Shown here piece by piece: positions 26,194 through 34,228 of a stretch of 64,000 bases of DNA. This stretch comes from Fusobacterium mortiferum (GTDB taxonomy: Bacteria > Fusobacteriota > Fusobacteriia > Fusobacteriales > Fusobacteriaceae): positions 1 through 64,000 of the forward strand of contig NZ_JACSNP010000008.1 of assembly GCF_016900045.1 (NCBI RefSeq), given 5' to 3'. The position numbers were made by a program, and so were the translations under genes. The notes under the pieces were generated by a model. It worked only from the letters and a program-made list of their open reading frames with translations. It had not been told where the DNA came from and made no database searches. The number at the start of each line of letters is the position of its first letter. Position 1 is the first letter of the stretch.

Positions 26194-26934
26194 ATGAAAT
26201 CCATTTATAACTTTTTAAAAATAATGTTATTTATATTTTGTTGTTTCAATACCTTTGGAGCTGAGAAAGTTTATAAAATAGCGACAGATATAAATTTTCC
26301 ACCATTTGAATTTAGAGATAAAAATGGAAATTTAAAAGGGATTGACATAGAGTTATTAGAAGCTTTATCTAAAGATCAAAATTTTAAATATGAACTTTTA
26401 GAATTAGGATTCTATGAATCCTTAAAAGCTTTAAATAGCGGTGAGGTAGATGCAATATTTTCAGCAATGACTATAACTGAGGAGCGTAAAGAGAAATATG
26501 ATTTTTCATCTCCATATATAGAAACTGGGATAGTTTTAGCAGTAGAAAAAAATTCACCAATTAAATCATATGAGGATTTAAAAGGAAAAGTAGTAACAGT
26601 AAAAAGAGGAACAATAGGAAGTAAATTCATAGCTGAATTAGCACAAAAATATAAATTCCAAGTAATGCACTTAGAAGATAGCTTAAATCTGGTAAATGAT
26701 GTTGCTAACCGTTTATCTCATGCTTGTTTTGAAGATAGTCTATTTATAAAATATAATATAGCAAATGGTGTTAATGTAAAAACACCAATAAAAGAAGAGA
26801 AAATAAAAGAGTGCGGAGTAATGGTTTTAAAAGGAGAAAATAAAGAGTTAATTGAGAAAATAAATAATGGTTTAGTTAACTTAAGAGCAAATGGAGTATA
26901 TGATAAAATTATTGCTAAGTATTTAAATAATTAA
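26194..26934 (+). CDS. Orphan amino-acid-binding periplasmic protein (SBP family 3)
   Basis: A 246-residue solute-binding protein with a signal peptide (cleavage near FGA-EK, no lipobox). The two-lobed family 3 fold is clear: YKIATDINFPPFEFRDKNG, GIDIELLEALS, DAIFSAMTITEERKEKYDFS and the hinge VTVKRGTIG. It should bind a polar or aromatic amino acid or similar small ligand in the periplasm. No permease or ATPase gene is next to it, and it has its own terminator, so it may serve an unlinked transporter or present ligand to a receptor such as the two-lobe-domain protein at 35998. Two cysteines (ACFED and KECGV) could form a disulfide. AGGAGGAG site. Confidence 0.88.
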   Translation: MKSIYNFLKIMLFIFCCFNTFGAEKVYKIATDINFPPFEFRDKNGNLKGIDIELLEALSKDQNFKYELLELGFYESLKALNSGEVDAIFSAMTITEERKEKYDFSSPYIETGIVLAVEKNSPIKSYEDLKGKVVTVKRGTIGSKFIAELAQKYKFQVMHLEDSLNLVNDVANRLSHACFEDSLFIKYNIANGVNVKTPIKEEKIKECGVMVLKGENKELIEKINNGLVNLRANGVYDKIIAKYLNN

Positions 26935-26979
26935 CAGATTTAAAAGAAAAAAATAAAAATTTTAATTATAAAATTAGTT

Positions 26980-27019
26980 AAGATTATGAAAAATAGCCAA
27001 TTTTCATAATCTTTTTTTT
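26980..27019 (+). terminator. Terminator after the orphan binding-protein gene
   Basis: AAGATTATGAAAA (26980-26992) pairs perfectly with TTTTCATAATCTT (27001-27013), then a T-run. It isolates the pilus operon from the gene before it. Confidence 0.92.
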
Positions 27020-27028
27020 ATTCTCTGT

Positions 27029-27064
27029 TTTATCATATATATTAAATTTATCATATATATTAAA
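27029..27064 (+). repeat. Two tandem 18-bp repeats just upstream of the pilus promoter
   Basis: TTTATCATATATATTAAA occurs at 27029-27046 and again, perfectly, at 27047-27064, ending two bases before the -35 hexamer. Each unit is partly palindromic. This is the position of an activator site or an AT-rich UP element. Confidence 0.85.
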
Positions 27065-27066
27065 GC

Positions 27067-27095
27067 TTGACTTTTTTTTTTTTTTTTGCTACACT
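27067..27095 (+). promoter_or_regulatory. Poly-T-spacer promoter for the pilus operon
   Basis: TTGACT (27067-27072), 17-base spacer, TACACT (27090-27095). The T-run covers 27072-27087, 16 T. The spacer here is the optimal 17 bases, one more than in the twin promoter at 26054. Both share CTTGAC-T(n)-G-x-TACACT, so they derive from the same design. The leader is about 115 bases. Confidence 0.78.
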
Positions 27096-27214
27096 AAGTA
27101 AGTCGAAATAAGATTGTAAAAAAAAATACAAAAAAATTTACATAGTATATGAGAGGGCATATTTTCAATTGGGAATTACTTTTGAAATTTAAAAAGGTGG
27201 GAGTGATAAAAAGC

Positions 27215-28072
27215 GTGAAAAAACAGTTGATTATTTTTTTCCTTTTTGTTTTTAACTTGTTAAGTTATTCCAAAATATATAAAAGTGAAGTTGTAAATAT
27301 TTCAACAAATGAAAGCTTGATTATTGGAAAAACAAGTAGATTAAATTTTAATATGGTTATGCAAGTAGAAGGTGAAAATATTACACAGGATGATTTTTGC
27401 TCTTTTTTTAAGGAGCAAGGGAATGATTTTGTAAAAATTAGTAACTTAGAAATAAAGAATAATAAGTATAAAAAAAGAGGGAATAATATTTATTTTTCAG
27501 AAACAAATGATCGTTTAAGTGAAAAGTTAGAGTTACCTATTACAGGAACGCTTATATTTAACTGGAACAAAAATACACGAAGTGTTGTCAATAGAATAGA
27601 GGAAATAAAAATAGGATACGTTAATAGCGAACAGAATCCTATCCTTTTGTCTATAAATCTTTCAGATTTAGATCCAATTGCAAATATAAAGGTTGCAGTT
27701 ATTGATGATATGGACTTGGGAACTGTCTTTTCTGGAGAAAAATTAAGTACAAAGAATGTAAATAGTAATGGAACTCCAGCTAAGATAAGAATAGAGGGAG
27801 AGAATAATAAAAAAATTAAAATAAGCATTCCTGAAAGTATGAGTATTGTCAATAGTAAAAACGATACCTTAGCTGTTAAATTAGGGTTTAGGGAGAATAA
27901 TAGCAATGTTTTAGAAAAGACTTTAAATAGTAATACTGGAAAAATTAAAGATGACCAAACTATTATCCTTGATGATGTTTTAATAGACGGAGAGTGTCAA
28001 AGTAATAAAAATAGTAATGGGACATATGAGGGTAGTTTTATAGTCAGAGTTGAATACTGTTTAGATAGTTAA
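27215..28072 (+). CDS. Two-domain pilus subunit, probable tip adhesin
   Basis: Started at GTG 27215 (behind GGTGGGAG) the protein has 285 residues and a normal signal peptide, MKKQLIIFFLFVFNLLSYS; GTG 27203 and a frame open to 27149 are poorer choices. The last ~110 residues repeat the pilin pattern of the three small subunits downstream: DMDLGTVFSGEKLST, then an Ile-rich strand, and a final strand ending VRVEY. The first ~150 residues are a separate beta-rich domain with Cys in DDFCSFF; two further Cys lie near the C-terminus. First place in the operon and an extra N-terminal domain fit a tip adhesin that binds an unknown receptor. The family is not one I recognise by name. Confidence 0.7.
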   Translation: MKKQLIIFFLFVFNLLSYSKIYKSEVVNISTNESLIIGKTSRLNFNMVMQVEGENITQDDFCSFFKEQGNDFVKISNLEIKNNKYKKRGNNIYFSETNDRLSEKLELPITGTLIFNWNKNTRSVVNRIEEIKIGYVNSEQNPILLSINLSDLDPIANIKVAVIDDMDLGTVFSGEKLSTKNVNSNGTPAKIRIEGENNKKIKISIPESMSIVNSKNDTLAVKLGFRENNSNVLEKTLNSNTGKIKDDQTIILDDVLIDGECQSNKNSNGTYEGSFIVRVEYCLDS

Positions 28073-28087
28073 AAAAGGGAGAGAAAG

Positions 28088-28825
28088 ATGAAAAAGATTA
28101 TAGTAGGGACATTTATAATATTAACAACTATTACCAATGCAATAAGTTTTACTGTTTATCCAACGAGATTTGAAATTGATTCAAAATCAGTAGGTATTTA
28201 TGAGGCAGAGGTAGTGAATAATACAGAGGAGCCATTAAGAGTAACTATGTATACTGAAGAGGATGATAATTTTGGAAAGGAACATAATATTAATGAAAAT
28301 ATTGTGGTAGTTCCTAAAAATATTGCTTTGAAGCCAGGAGCTTCACAAACAGTAAGATTTAGATTTAAACCAGATAAAAATAAAACAGATGGAGAGTATA
28401 AATCTAACATTATTTTTAAGGAGATTCCTCTAGATATAAAATCAGTAAGTAAAGCAGAAAATAATGAGAATATGACAAGTAATGTTAGATTTATTACTGA
28501 AATGGCTATACCTGTTTATGCTTTGGGAGATAATTTAATTAGAGAGGGAGAATTAAAAAATATTAAAATAAATATACAGGGTTCAGTCATGAATATCGAG
28601 GCACAAACTGTTTCAAAGGGAAACAGCAAAATAGAGTTTTCATACTCAATAAAGGAAGTAAATGGATCGTATAAAACTGATGGAATACTTGGATATAGTT
28701 TAAGAAATGGGGAAAGTAAGATTTCAACTTCTATACCTTTAGAAGAAAAACTAAAAGGAAAGAAGTTAGAGATAAAAATCTATGATACACAAAAAGAATA
28801 TTACAAAAACAAAGTAAACTTTTAA
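28088..28825 (+). CDS. Periplasmic pilus chaperone (PapD-like, alternate type)
   Basis: A 245-residue exported protein with signal peptide (MKKIIVGTFIILTTITNAIS) and two Ig-like domains. Domain 1 (about 20-145) has the chaperone hallmarks: YPTRFEID with the cleft Arg, EPLRVTMYTEE, and SQTVRFRFKPD where the G1 strand and its basic residue lie; domain 2 (about 150-245) follows FITEMAIPVYALG. It would cap pilus subunits by donor-strand complementation and hand them to the usher at 30651. It is 16 bases after the adhesin gene with a GGGAGAG site. Two relatives lie at 34229 and 34669. Confidence 0.88.
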   Translation: MKKIIVGTFIILTTITNAISFTVYPTRFEIDSKSVGIYEAEVVNNTEEPLRVTMYTEEDDNFGKEHNINENIVVVPKNIALKPGASQTVRFRFKPDKNKTDGEYKSNIIFKEIPLDIKSVSKAENNENMTSNVRFITEMAIPVYALGDNLIREGELKNIKINIQGSVMNIEAQTVSKGNSKIEFSYSIKEVNGSYKTDGILGYSLRNGESKISTSIPLEEKLKGKKLEIKIYDTQKEYYKNKVNF

Positions 28826-28841
28826 AATTTAAGGAGGAAGA

Positions 28842-29324
28842 ATGAGAAAAACATTATTATTATTAGGAGCATTAGGAGTGTTTGCATCTTTATCAGCAGC
28901 AAACGATATTGATGTATCAGGAAACCTAGAGATAAAAGCTGAGGTTGTTACTCCACTAAAATTAACTTTAAGTCCATTAGATTTTGGAATTGTAGCACAA
29001 GGAGGAACTAAAACAGCTTCAAATCCAGGAGCAATCAAAATAGAAGGACAAACAGGAAGAAACGTAAATATTTATTTCACATCAAATGGAGTAGATAATA
29101 ACTTACTTGCAAATAATGTAACACTAAACCATGAAAGAGTAGAAGGGCAAACAATAAGTTATGCACCTGATGTTACTCTTAACGGACAAAGATTAACAAA
29201 TCAAACAATCGCTTTAAGTTCTGGAATTGCAGAGTTAAAAGTTGGAGGAAGCGTAACAGCTGCTTCTGATGCTGCAATAGGAAATTATAATACTGATGTT
29301 GTTGTAAGAGTAGCTTATAACTAA
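28842..29324 (+). CDS. Pilin subunit 1
   Basis: A 160-residue exported protein (signal MRKTLLLLGALGVFASLSAA) without cysteines. The mature N-terminus, NDIDVSGNLEIKAEVV, alternates hydrophobic residues as a donor strand should; PLDFGIVAQGG and the C-terminal GNYNTDVVVRVAYN are shared with the other subunits. This pattern (Cys-free, N-terminal ITVxAxV-like strand, C-terminal NYxxxVxxxV) is like the alternate, CFA/I-type pilins. It has the best ribosome binding site in the operon (AAGGAGGAAG) and is probably a major subunit. Its codon use looks cleaner than that of its neighbours, in line with high expression. Confidence 0.82.
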   Translation: MRKTLLLLGALGVFASLSAANDIDVSGNLEIKAEVVTPLKLTLSPLDFGIVAQGGTKTASNPGAIKIEGQTGRNVNIYFTSNGVDNNLLANNVTLNHERVEGQTISYAPDVTLNGQRLTNQTIALSSGIAELKVGGSVTAASDAAIGNYNTDVVVRVAYN

Positions 29325-29345
29325 TAGATATTTTTGGAGGTTATC

Positions 29346-29843
29346 ATGAAAAAAAGTTTATTAATATTAGGATTATTAGCAGTTTGTGGAATAGCAAATG
29401 CTGCCGATACTACAATGGATGTTACTGCTAAAGTTGTAGGAAGTGCTTTAGAAGTAAATACAACTGCAGTAAATTTTGGAGAAATTGCTAGAAATGCAAC
29501 AAAATCTCAACCAGATACTCCAGGAAGAGTTTCTATATCTGGAGATGCAAATAGCCGTGTATCTGTAACTATATTAAATACTTACAATGGAACTGCTGAT
29601 GGAGCAGTTGTTTTATCAAGAGTTGCTGACCCAAGTGACTATAGAAAGTTAACATATACTCCTTACTATACAGTAAACGGAACACAAATAACAGCTGGTG
29701 AATTACAACATACAGGTATAACACTAGATGGAAATGGAAGTAAAGAGATTAATGTAGCAGGAACTTTACAAGCTCCTCAAAACATAGAAGTAGGAGATTA
29801 CTCTGCTCAAATGACGATTAAGGTAGCTTATAAATTACAATAA
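29346..29843 (+). CDS. Pilin subunit 2
   Basis: 165 residues when started at ATG 29346, which gives the signal peptide MKKSLLILGLLAVCGIANA; the frame is open to 29334 but that TTG overlaps the GGAGG site. The mature part has the donor-like strand DTTMDVTAKVVG, VNFGEIARNA and the ending GDYSAQMTIKVAYKLQ. The mature protein has no cysteine. Like subunit 1 it is well translated and sits directly before a hairpin terminator, so the two are likely the most abundant products of the operon, as shaft pilins. Confidence 0.82.
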   Translation: MKKSLLILGLLAVCGIANAADTTMDVTAKVVGSALEVNTTAVNFGEIARNATKSQPDTPGRVSISGDANSRVSVTILNTYNGTADGAVVLSRVADPSDYRKLTYTPYYTVNGTQITAGELQHTGITLDGNGSKEINVAGTLQAPQNIEVGDYSAQMTIKVAYKLQ

Positions 29844-29855
29844 AGGTAATTTGGC

Positions 29856-29888
29856 ATAAAAAGCAGTAGTCTTACTACTGCTTTTTAT
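29856..29888 (+). terminator. Intra-operon terminator after the two main pilins
   Basis: ATAAAAAGCAGTAGT (29856-29870) pairs perfectly with ACTACTGCTTTTTAT (29874-29888) across a three-base loop, with five T. With no promoter obvious after it, partial read-through would set a pilin-high, usher-low ratio. Confidence 0.8.
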
Positions 29889-29911
29889 CCTAAAAAGACT
29901 AAAGGAGACAT

Positions 29912-30385
29912 ATGAGGCAAATATTATTATTAACATTGTTATCTATATTTTTTAGTAAAACTTATAGTGAAGAGGCTTTGGTTAGAGTAAGTGCTAAAAT
30001 TTTAATTCCATTAAAAGTTGAGGTTACTCAACATTTAAATTTTGGAGATATATTTAAAGGCGGAAAAAATTTTTCTGCTAAAGATACTGGAGAGTTAAAG
30101 GTAAGTGGAAATGGTAGAGTTAGACTCCTTTGGAAAGATAGTTTAAATACAGAATATCAATCTATAGAAAAGGGATTGAAAGTAGCTTTAAGTAATAATA
30201 AAGGGAATAGCTTTAATGTAACAGTTTCTCCAACTTCACTTGGAAATTTACACGATTTTACTGTAACGGAAAATAATGATAAAGTTGTGAAGATAGGTGG
30301 AAGGATAGATTCGTTGGATAAGTCTTTACCAGAGGGAGACTACAGTGGAAGTATTCTTATTAGAGCAGAGTATTTAAATGATTGA
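29912..30385 (+). CDS. Pilin-like subunit 3, probably minor
   Basis: A 157-residue exported protein (signal MRQILLLTLLSIFFSKTYS) with the same layout as subunits 1 and 2: EEALVRVSAKILIPLKVEV, LNFGDIFKGGKNF and the ending DYSGSILIRAEYLND. It has no cysteine. It lies after the intra-operon terminator, so it should be made in smaller amounts, fitting a minor, basal or adaptor subunit. AAAGGAG site at good spacing. Confidence 0.8.
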   Translation: MRQILLLTLLSIFFSKTYSEEALVRVSAKILIPLKVEVTQHLNFGDIFKGGKNFSAKDTGELKVSGNGRVRLLWKDSLNTEYQSIEKGLKVALSNNKGNSFNVTVSPTSLGNLHDFTVTENNDKVVKIGGRIDSLDKSLPEGDYSGSILIRAEYLND

Positions 30386-30619
30386 GTTTAATATTGGGAA
30401 TATATGTTGAATTATAAAAATTATGGAAAAAATATTAAGTAGAGTTTTTTTGAAATTAAATTAAGTAGAAATAATATGATTAATATAATTTATACCTTTA
30501 TTTAAAAAATTTTGAAAAAATTTTAAGGATTGCTAGAAAAAATCAGCTTTACTACCTATCTATTTATTCCATTATTAAATAATTAAATTTTTAATTAGTA
30601 AAATAGGGAGACTGATATT
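30386..30619 (+). other. Non-coding gap before the usher gene
   Basis: 234 AT-rich bases between pilin 3 and the usher. I see no gene and no convincing terminator. Weak -10-like matches (for instance TATAAT-like sequence near 30486) could give the usher its own promoter, but AT content makes this uncertain. Confidence 0.5.
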
Positions 30620-30679
30620 ATGAAGTATCAAATAAAAAATTTAAAGATAGATGAAAAGAGTGAGAATAAAGTTAGCTAG
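30620..30679 (+). CDS. Possible 19-residue leader peptide overlapping the usher start
   Basis: ATG at 30620 with AGGGAG nine bases upstream opens a 19-codon frame rich in Lys and Glu that ends at TAG 30677-30679, 29 bases inside the usher gene. The usher ATG at 30651 lacks a good site of its own, so translation of this short frame may couple to, or limit, usher synthesis. It may also be chance. Confidence 0.4.
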   Translation: MKYQIKNLKIDEKSENKVS

Positions 30680-33281
30680 TATTGTATTGGTTTTACTGCT
30701 AGCTCTTGACGTAAAAACCTATTCCCAAATTGATACTGAATCCCTAGAAACAACATATATACAGATAAGAGTAAAGAAATTAAGAGATGATTTTTTTGAA
30801 GTAAAATACAATTTTTCTACTGATGAATACTATATTGGATTAAATGCTCTTTTCTATTTATTAGAAATTTTTACCTTGGATATAGATAGTGCAAAGCGAG
30901 AAGTATCAGGAAATTTAGATGGTAAAAAGATAGATGTTAGATTTCCTGTTGATAAAAGCTTTGAAATGAATGGAGAGTTATATGTTGCTCCAGAATTATT
31001 AAAAGAATATTTAAACTTCTCACAAGTGAGTTACAACCCAAATATACTTTCTTTGGAATTACAGCCTAGTTTTACTTTAGCTTATGAACAAAGAGAAAAA
31101 GGAAAACTTGAGAGAATGCGTTTGGATAGAAAAGCTGGAGAAAAGGTTAAAAATTATAATTATGAGATGAAAGGGAAAATTTTAAGACCAGGTCTATTAA
31201 AATTAAACTATTCAATTCCCAATATTGATGAGCAATATTATTATTTAGATTATGAGTATGGGACAGAGCTTCTATATGGGCAATATTATATGAATGGAAC
31301 CATAAAGCCAGAGAGTGAAATAGGGGATGTCAAGTTAGTATACTCTAATTTTTGGAAAAATAATACAATTACATTGGGAACTTACTCACCACAAACTCCA
31401 AATTTTATAAATCTATCTTCTAATCTGATTGGAGTTAATATAAATGCTGATTCAACCTATGCTAGAAAAGAAAACGGAGTAACCATAATAAAAGGAGAGG
31501 CTTTAAATGCTGACTCTGTTGAGATTTATAGAAATAATATACTTATAGATTACGTATCTGTAATTAATAATCAATTTCAATTTGAAATAAATGATGGAAT
31601 ATTAAATTCAGATTATCTCTTAAAAATATATCATAATGATGGAAAGATAGAGGAAAGATGGGTTTATTCTTTAGGAGATGAAGCAGCATTAGAAGGTGGA
31701 AAAAGTAAATTTATTTTACAATTAGGTAAAAATAGAAATGATAGTAATTATCAGAATATAGTTGGAGGATATTATGGAATTTCTGATAATATAACTGTTG
31801 GTAGTGAGTTTTATAATTTGAAATTAGATACAGAAGAAAATTTTAATTTTTTAGAAAATACTATTCTATTTAAGAGTCACGGTTTAAGCTATCCACTTTT
31901 AATAAATTATAAAAATTATTATATATTAGATGATAACGAGCTTTCACAAGAAATAGCAATACTTCAAAAATTTCATAATTTCAATTTAAAATTTGAAAGA
32001 GATGAATATTCAAGTATTATTACTCAGAAAAACAATACAAAGCATTCAACTTCTTTTTCGATTAATACTTCTCGTTGGAATACATCTTTTGATATCGGAA
32101 TACAAAAGAAAAGAGTAATAGAAAATGGAGATAATGAAGTAGACCAAAAAAGTCTTTATGGTGCTATTTATTCATCAATACTTTCACCTGTTTCTTTAAA
32201 CTTAAAGGTTGAAAAGATTCTTACTAAAGGAAGTGAAGCAACTATTTATAGCCCCTCAATAAGTTTTTCTAGGGGAGTTAATGTCATTTTAGATGGAATA
32301 ATTGAAAAAAATAAAGATGAAGTAACTCAAAATTATACCTTAAAAATTGGAAAAAGACAACTTCCTATAATAAAAGATAAGATTTATGGAGATTTAAATT
32401 TACAAGTTGAATATGATCATAAATATAGAGAATTTAAGTATGGAATATCTTTTAATATAGAACTTGATAGTTTTATGAAAATGGCTTTTAGAAATACTGT
32501 TGTTATTGATGAAAATAAAGAGATAGGAAGAACATCAGGGGTTAATTTAGGAAAGGTTATAAATTTAAGCAATCCATTAGAAGAGATAAGTAATAATACT
32601 GGAGTAAATGATTTTATTATTCAAGGGCATATTTTCTTGGATAAAAATGGAAATAGTGTATTTGATAATGATGATGAACCTATTGAAGGAGCTTCTATAG
32701 AGGTTGAAAATTACAAAGCCATATCTAAAAATAATGGCTTCTATCTTTTAAGTGGTACTTCAGATAAAGATATTGTCACATTAAAAGTCAATAGAAAGAC
32801 TATTGATATTATGCAAAAAAATACAAATGGTGATGTTAATATAAAAGTTAAAAATTCAAGAAGTATAAATATAGATATACCAGTAGAGACAGTTTCTATG
32901 ATTACTGGAAACATTTGGAATACAGATGACTTTGTTGAAAAAAAATTCACACAAAATATAGCTAATACAGTTATTATTCTTGAAAAAAATGGGGAGCTTT
33001 ATAGAGAGATTGACCCAGAGTTTGATGGAATGTTTTTCCTTGATGATATATCCCCTGGAAAGTATAAATTGAAGTTTACATATATAGGAACTGAAAATGT
33101 TACTTTCCAACCAGACGAACTAGATGTAGATATCGTATTGGAAAATCCGTATGAAGGTTTATATTTAGATTCATTAGATACTAAGATGGTATTGAAAGAT
33201 ATCGAAAATGTTGAGGAAACAGAAACTGACGATATAGATAATATTGTAGATGAATTTAACGATTTAATAAATTTTGATTAA
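30651..33281 (+). CDS. Outer-membrane usher of the pilus system
   Basis: An 876-residue usher. After a signal peptide (to about residue 26) comes an N-terminal chaperone-binding region with ITxDIDSAKREVSG-like features, a long beta-barrel part with a plug-like middle segment, then from about 655 two carboxypeptidase-regulatory/SdrD-B-like modules. The first holds LDKNGNSVFDNDDEPIEGA, a calcium-loop-like Asp/Asn pattern; the second ends SPGKYKLKF. The tail after 850 is strongly acidic. Usher ends with such modules fit the alternate (Ecp/CFA-type) class better than the Pap/Fim class. It would form the assembly pore. The start ATG is weak; GTG at 30660 is an alternative. Confidence 0.82.
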   Translation: MKRVRIKLASIVLVLLLALDVKTYSQIDTESLETTYIQIRVKKLRDDFFEVKYNFSTDEYYIGLNALFYLLEIFTLDIDSAKREVSGNLDGKKIDVRFPVDKSFEMNGELYVAPELLKEYLNFSQVSYNPNILSLELQPSFTLAYEQREKGKLERMRLDRKAGEKVKNYNYEMKGKILRPGLLKLNYSIPNIDEQYYYLDYEYGTELLYGQYYMNGTIKPESEIGDVKLVYSNFWKNNTITLGTYSPQTPNFINLSSNLIGVNINADSTYARKENGVTIIKGEALNADSVEIYRNNILIDYVSVINNQFQFEINDGILNSDYLLKIYHNDGKIEERWVYSLGDEAALEGGKSKFILQLGKNRNDSNYQNIVGGYYGISDNITVGSEFYNLKLDTEENFNFLENTILFKSHGLSYPLLINYKNYYILDDNELSQEIAILQKFHNFNLKFERDEYSSIITQKNNTKHSTSFSINTSRWNTSFDIGIQKKRVIENGDNEVDQKSLYGAIYSSILSPVSLNLKVEKILTKGSEATIYSPSISFSRGVNVILDGIIEKNKDEVTQNYTLKIGKRQLPIIKDKIYGDLNLQVEYDHKYREFKYGISFNIELDSFMKMAFRNTVVIDENKEIGRTSGVNLGKVINLSNPLEEISNNTGVNDFIIQGHIFLDKNGNSVFDNDDEPIEGASIEVENYKAISKNNGFYLLSGTSDKDIVTLKVNRKTIDIMQKNTNGDVNIKVKNSRSINIDIPVETVSMITGNIWNTDDFVEKKFTQNIANTVIILEKNGELYREIDPEFDGMFFLDDISPGKYKLKFTYIGTENVTFQPDELDVDIVLENPYEGLYLDSLDTKMVLKDIENVEETETDDIDNIVDEFNDLINFD

Positions 33282-33306
33282 ATTTATAAAGGAGGAAAAA
33301 TCGAAG

Positions 33307-34215
33307 TTGCTTAAATTATTTCAAATAAAAAAAATAAGTATACTTTTTTTAATTTTAAATTCTTTTGTTTATGCTAAAAGTTTTAATATAGCAGAAAAGA
33401 TACAGAAAAATGGTATCGTTTATAGAAAAGGGGAAGAAAAAGCTTTTACAGGAGCTTTTATAGGAGACGGAATATATGAAGAGTATAAAGATGGGATAAA
33501 GAATGGAAAATTTATTGGAAAAGTCACTATTGAGAAAAATATCTACAATTATGAAGGAGTCTATATCGAAGGAGTAAAAAATGGTGAATGGAGAATAAGA
33601 TATCCAGATGGAAAGATAAAGGCTATTCTTAATTATAACTATGATTTACCAAGAGGACAGTGGACATATTTCTATGAAAATAATCAAATAAAAGGATATG
33701 AGAATTTTAATAACGGAGTTATTTATGGTGAGAGTATTTTCTATCAAGAAAATGGAAATATTCTTAAAAGAGGAACCTATAAAAATGGACTGATTGATGG
33801 AGAGTTAGTTCTATATAGAAAAAATCATAACTTAGATTCTATTGTAAATTTTTCTGTTGGAAATTTAGATGGAAAGATTGAGGTATATTCACAAAATAAT
33901 ATTCTTCAGCTACAAGGAAGTTATAAAAATAATAAAAGGGATAACCTGTGGAAACTTTATTATAATAATGGAGATTTAAAAATGATAGTTTCTTACTCTC
34001 ATGGCTTAAAAAATGGAAGAATGGTAATTTATGGAAAAGCTGGAGAGATAGTACAGACAACAATATATAAAGATAATAATGAAATTGATAATACAGGACA
34101 AATTATCTTGAAAGGTCCAGCTGAAGTAGAAGATAATATAGCTAATCGATATCAAAAATTAGTTTATAGTTTTGAGTATATGAAATATAATAAAGCTTTA
34201 AATGACTTAAAGTAA
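33307..34215 (+). CDS. Exported MORN-2-repeat protein in the pilus operon
   Basis: Started at TTG 33307, eleven bases behind GGAGG, the product has 302 residues and a good signal peptide (MLKLFQIKKISILFLILNSFVYA). The frame is open further upstream to 33274, but that would run through the ribosome binding site. The mature protein is a chain of about eight short repeats of the form Gly-x-x-x-Gly-x-x-x-x-Tyr-x-x-Asn-Gly, the MORN-2/YwqK type, giving an elongated beta sheet. It is periplasmic or surface-bound. No pilus system I know has such a component; its place between usher and chaperones suggests an assembly or surface role, unproven. Confidence 0.72.
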   Translation: MLKLFQIKKISILFLILNSFVYAKSFNIAEKIQKNGIVYRKGEEKAFTGAFIGDGIYEEYKDGIKNGKFIGKVTIEKNIYNYEGVYIEGVKNGEWRIRYPDGKIKAILNYNYDLPRGQWTYFYENNQIKGYENFNNGVIYGESIFYQENGNILKRGTYKNGLIDGELVLYRKNHNLDSIVNFSVGNLDGKIEVYSQNNILQLQGSYKNNKRDNLWKLYYNNGDLKMIVSYSHGLKNGRMVIYGKAGEIVQTTIYKDNNEIDNTGQIILKGPAEVEDNIANRYQKLVYSFEYMKYNKALNDLK

Positions 34216-34228
34216 TAGGAGACAGCAT

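Noticed and set aside
26059-27087. Poly-T tracts as terminators
   Set aside because: Neither tract has a hairpin directly before it; both are framed by -35 and -10 hexamers, and the real terminator of the first gene is at 26980-27019.
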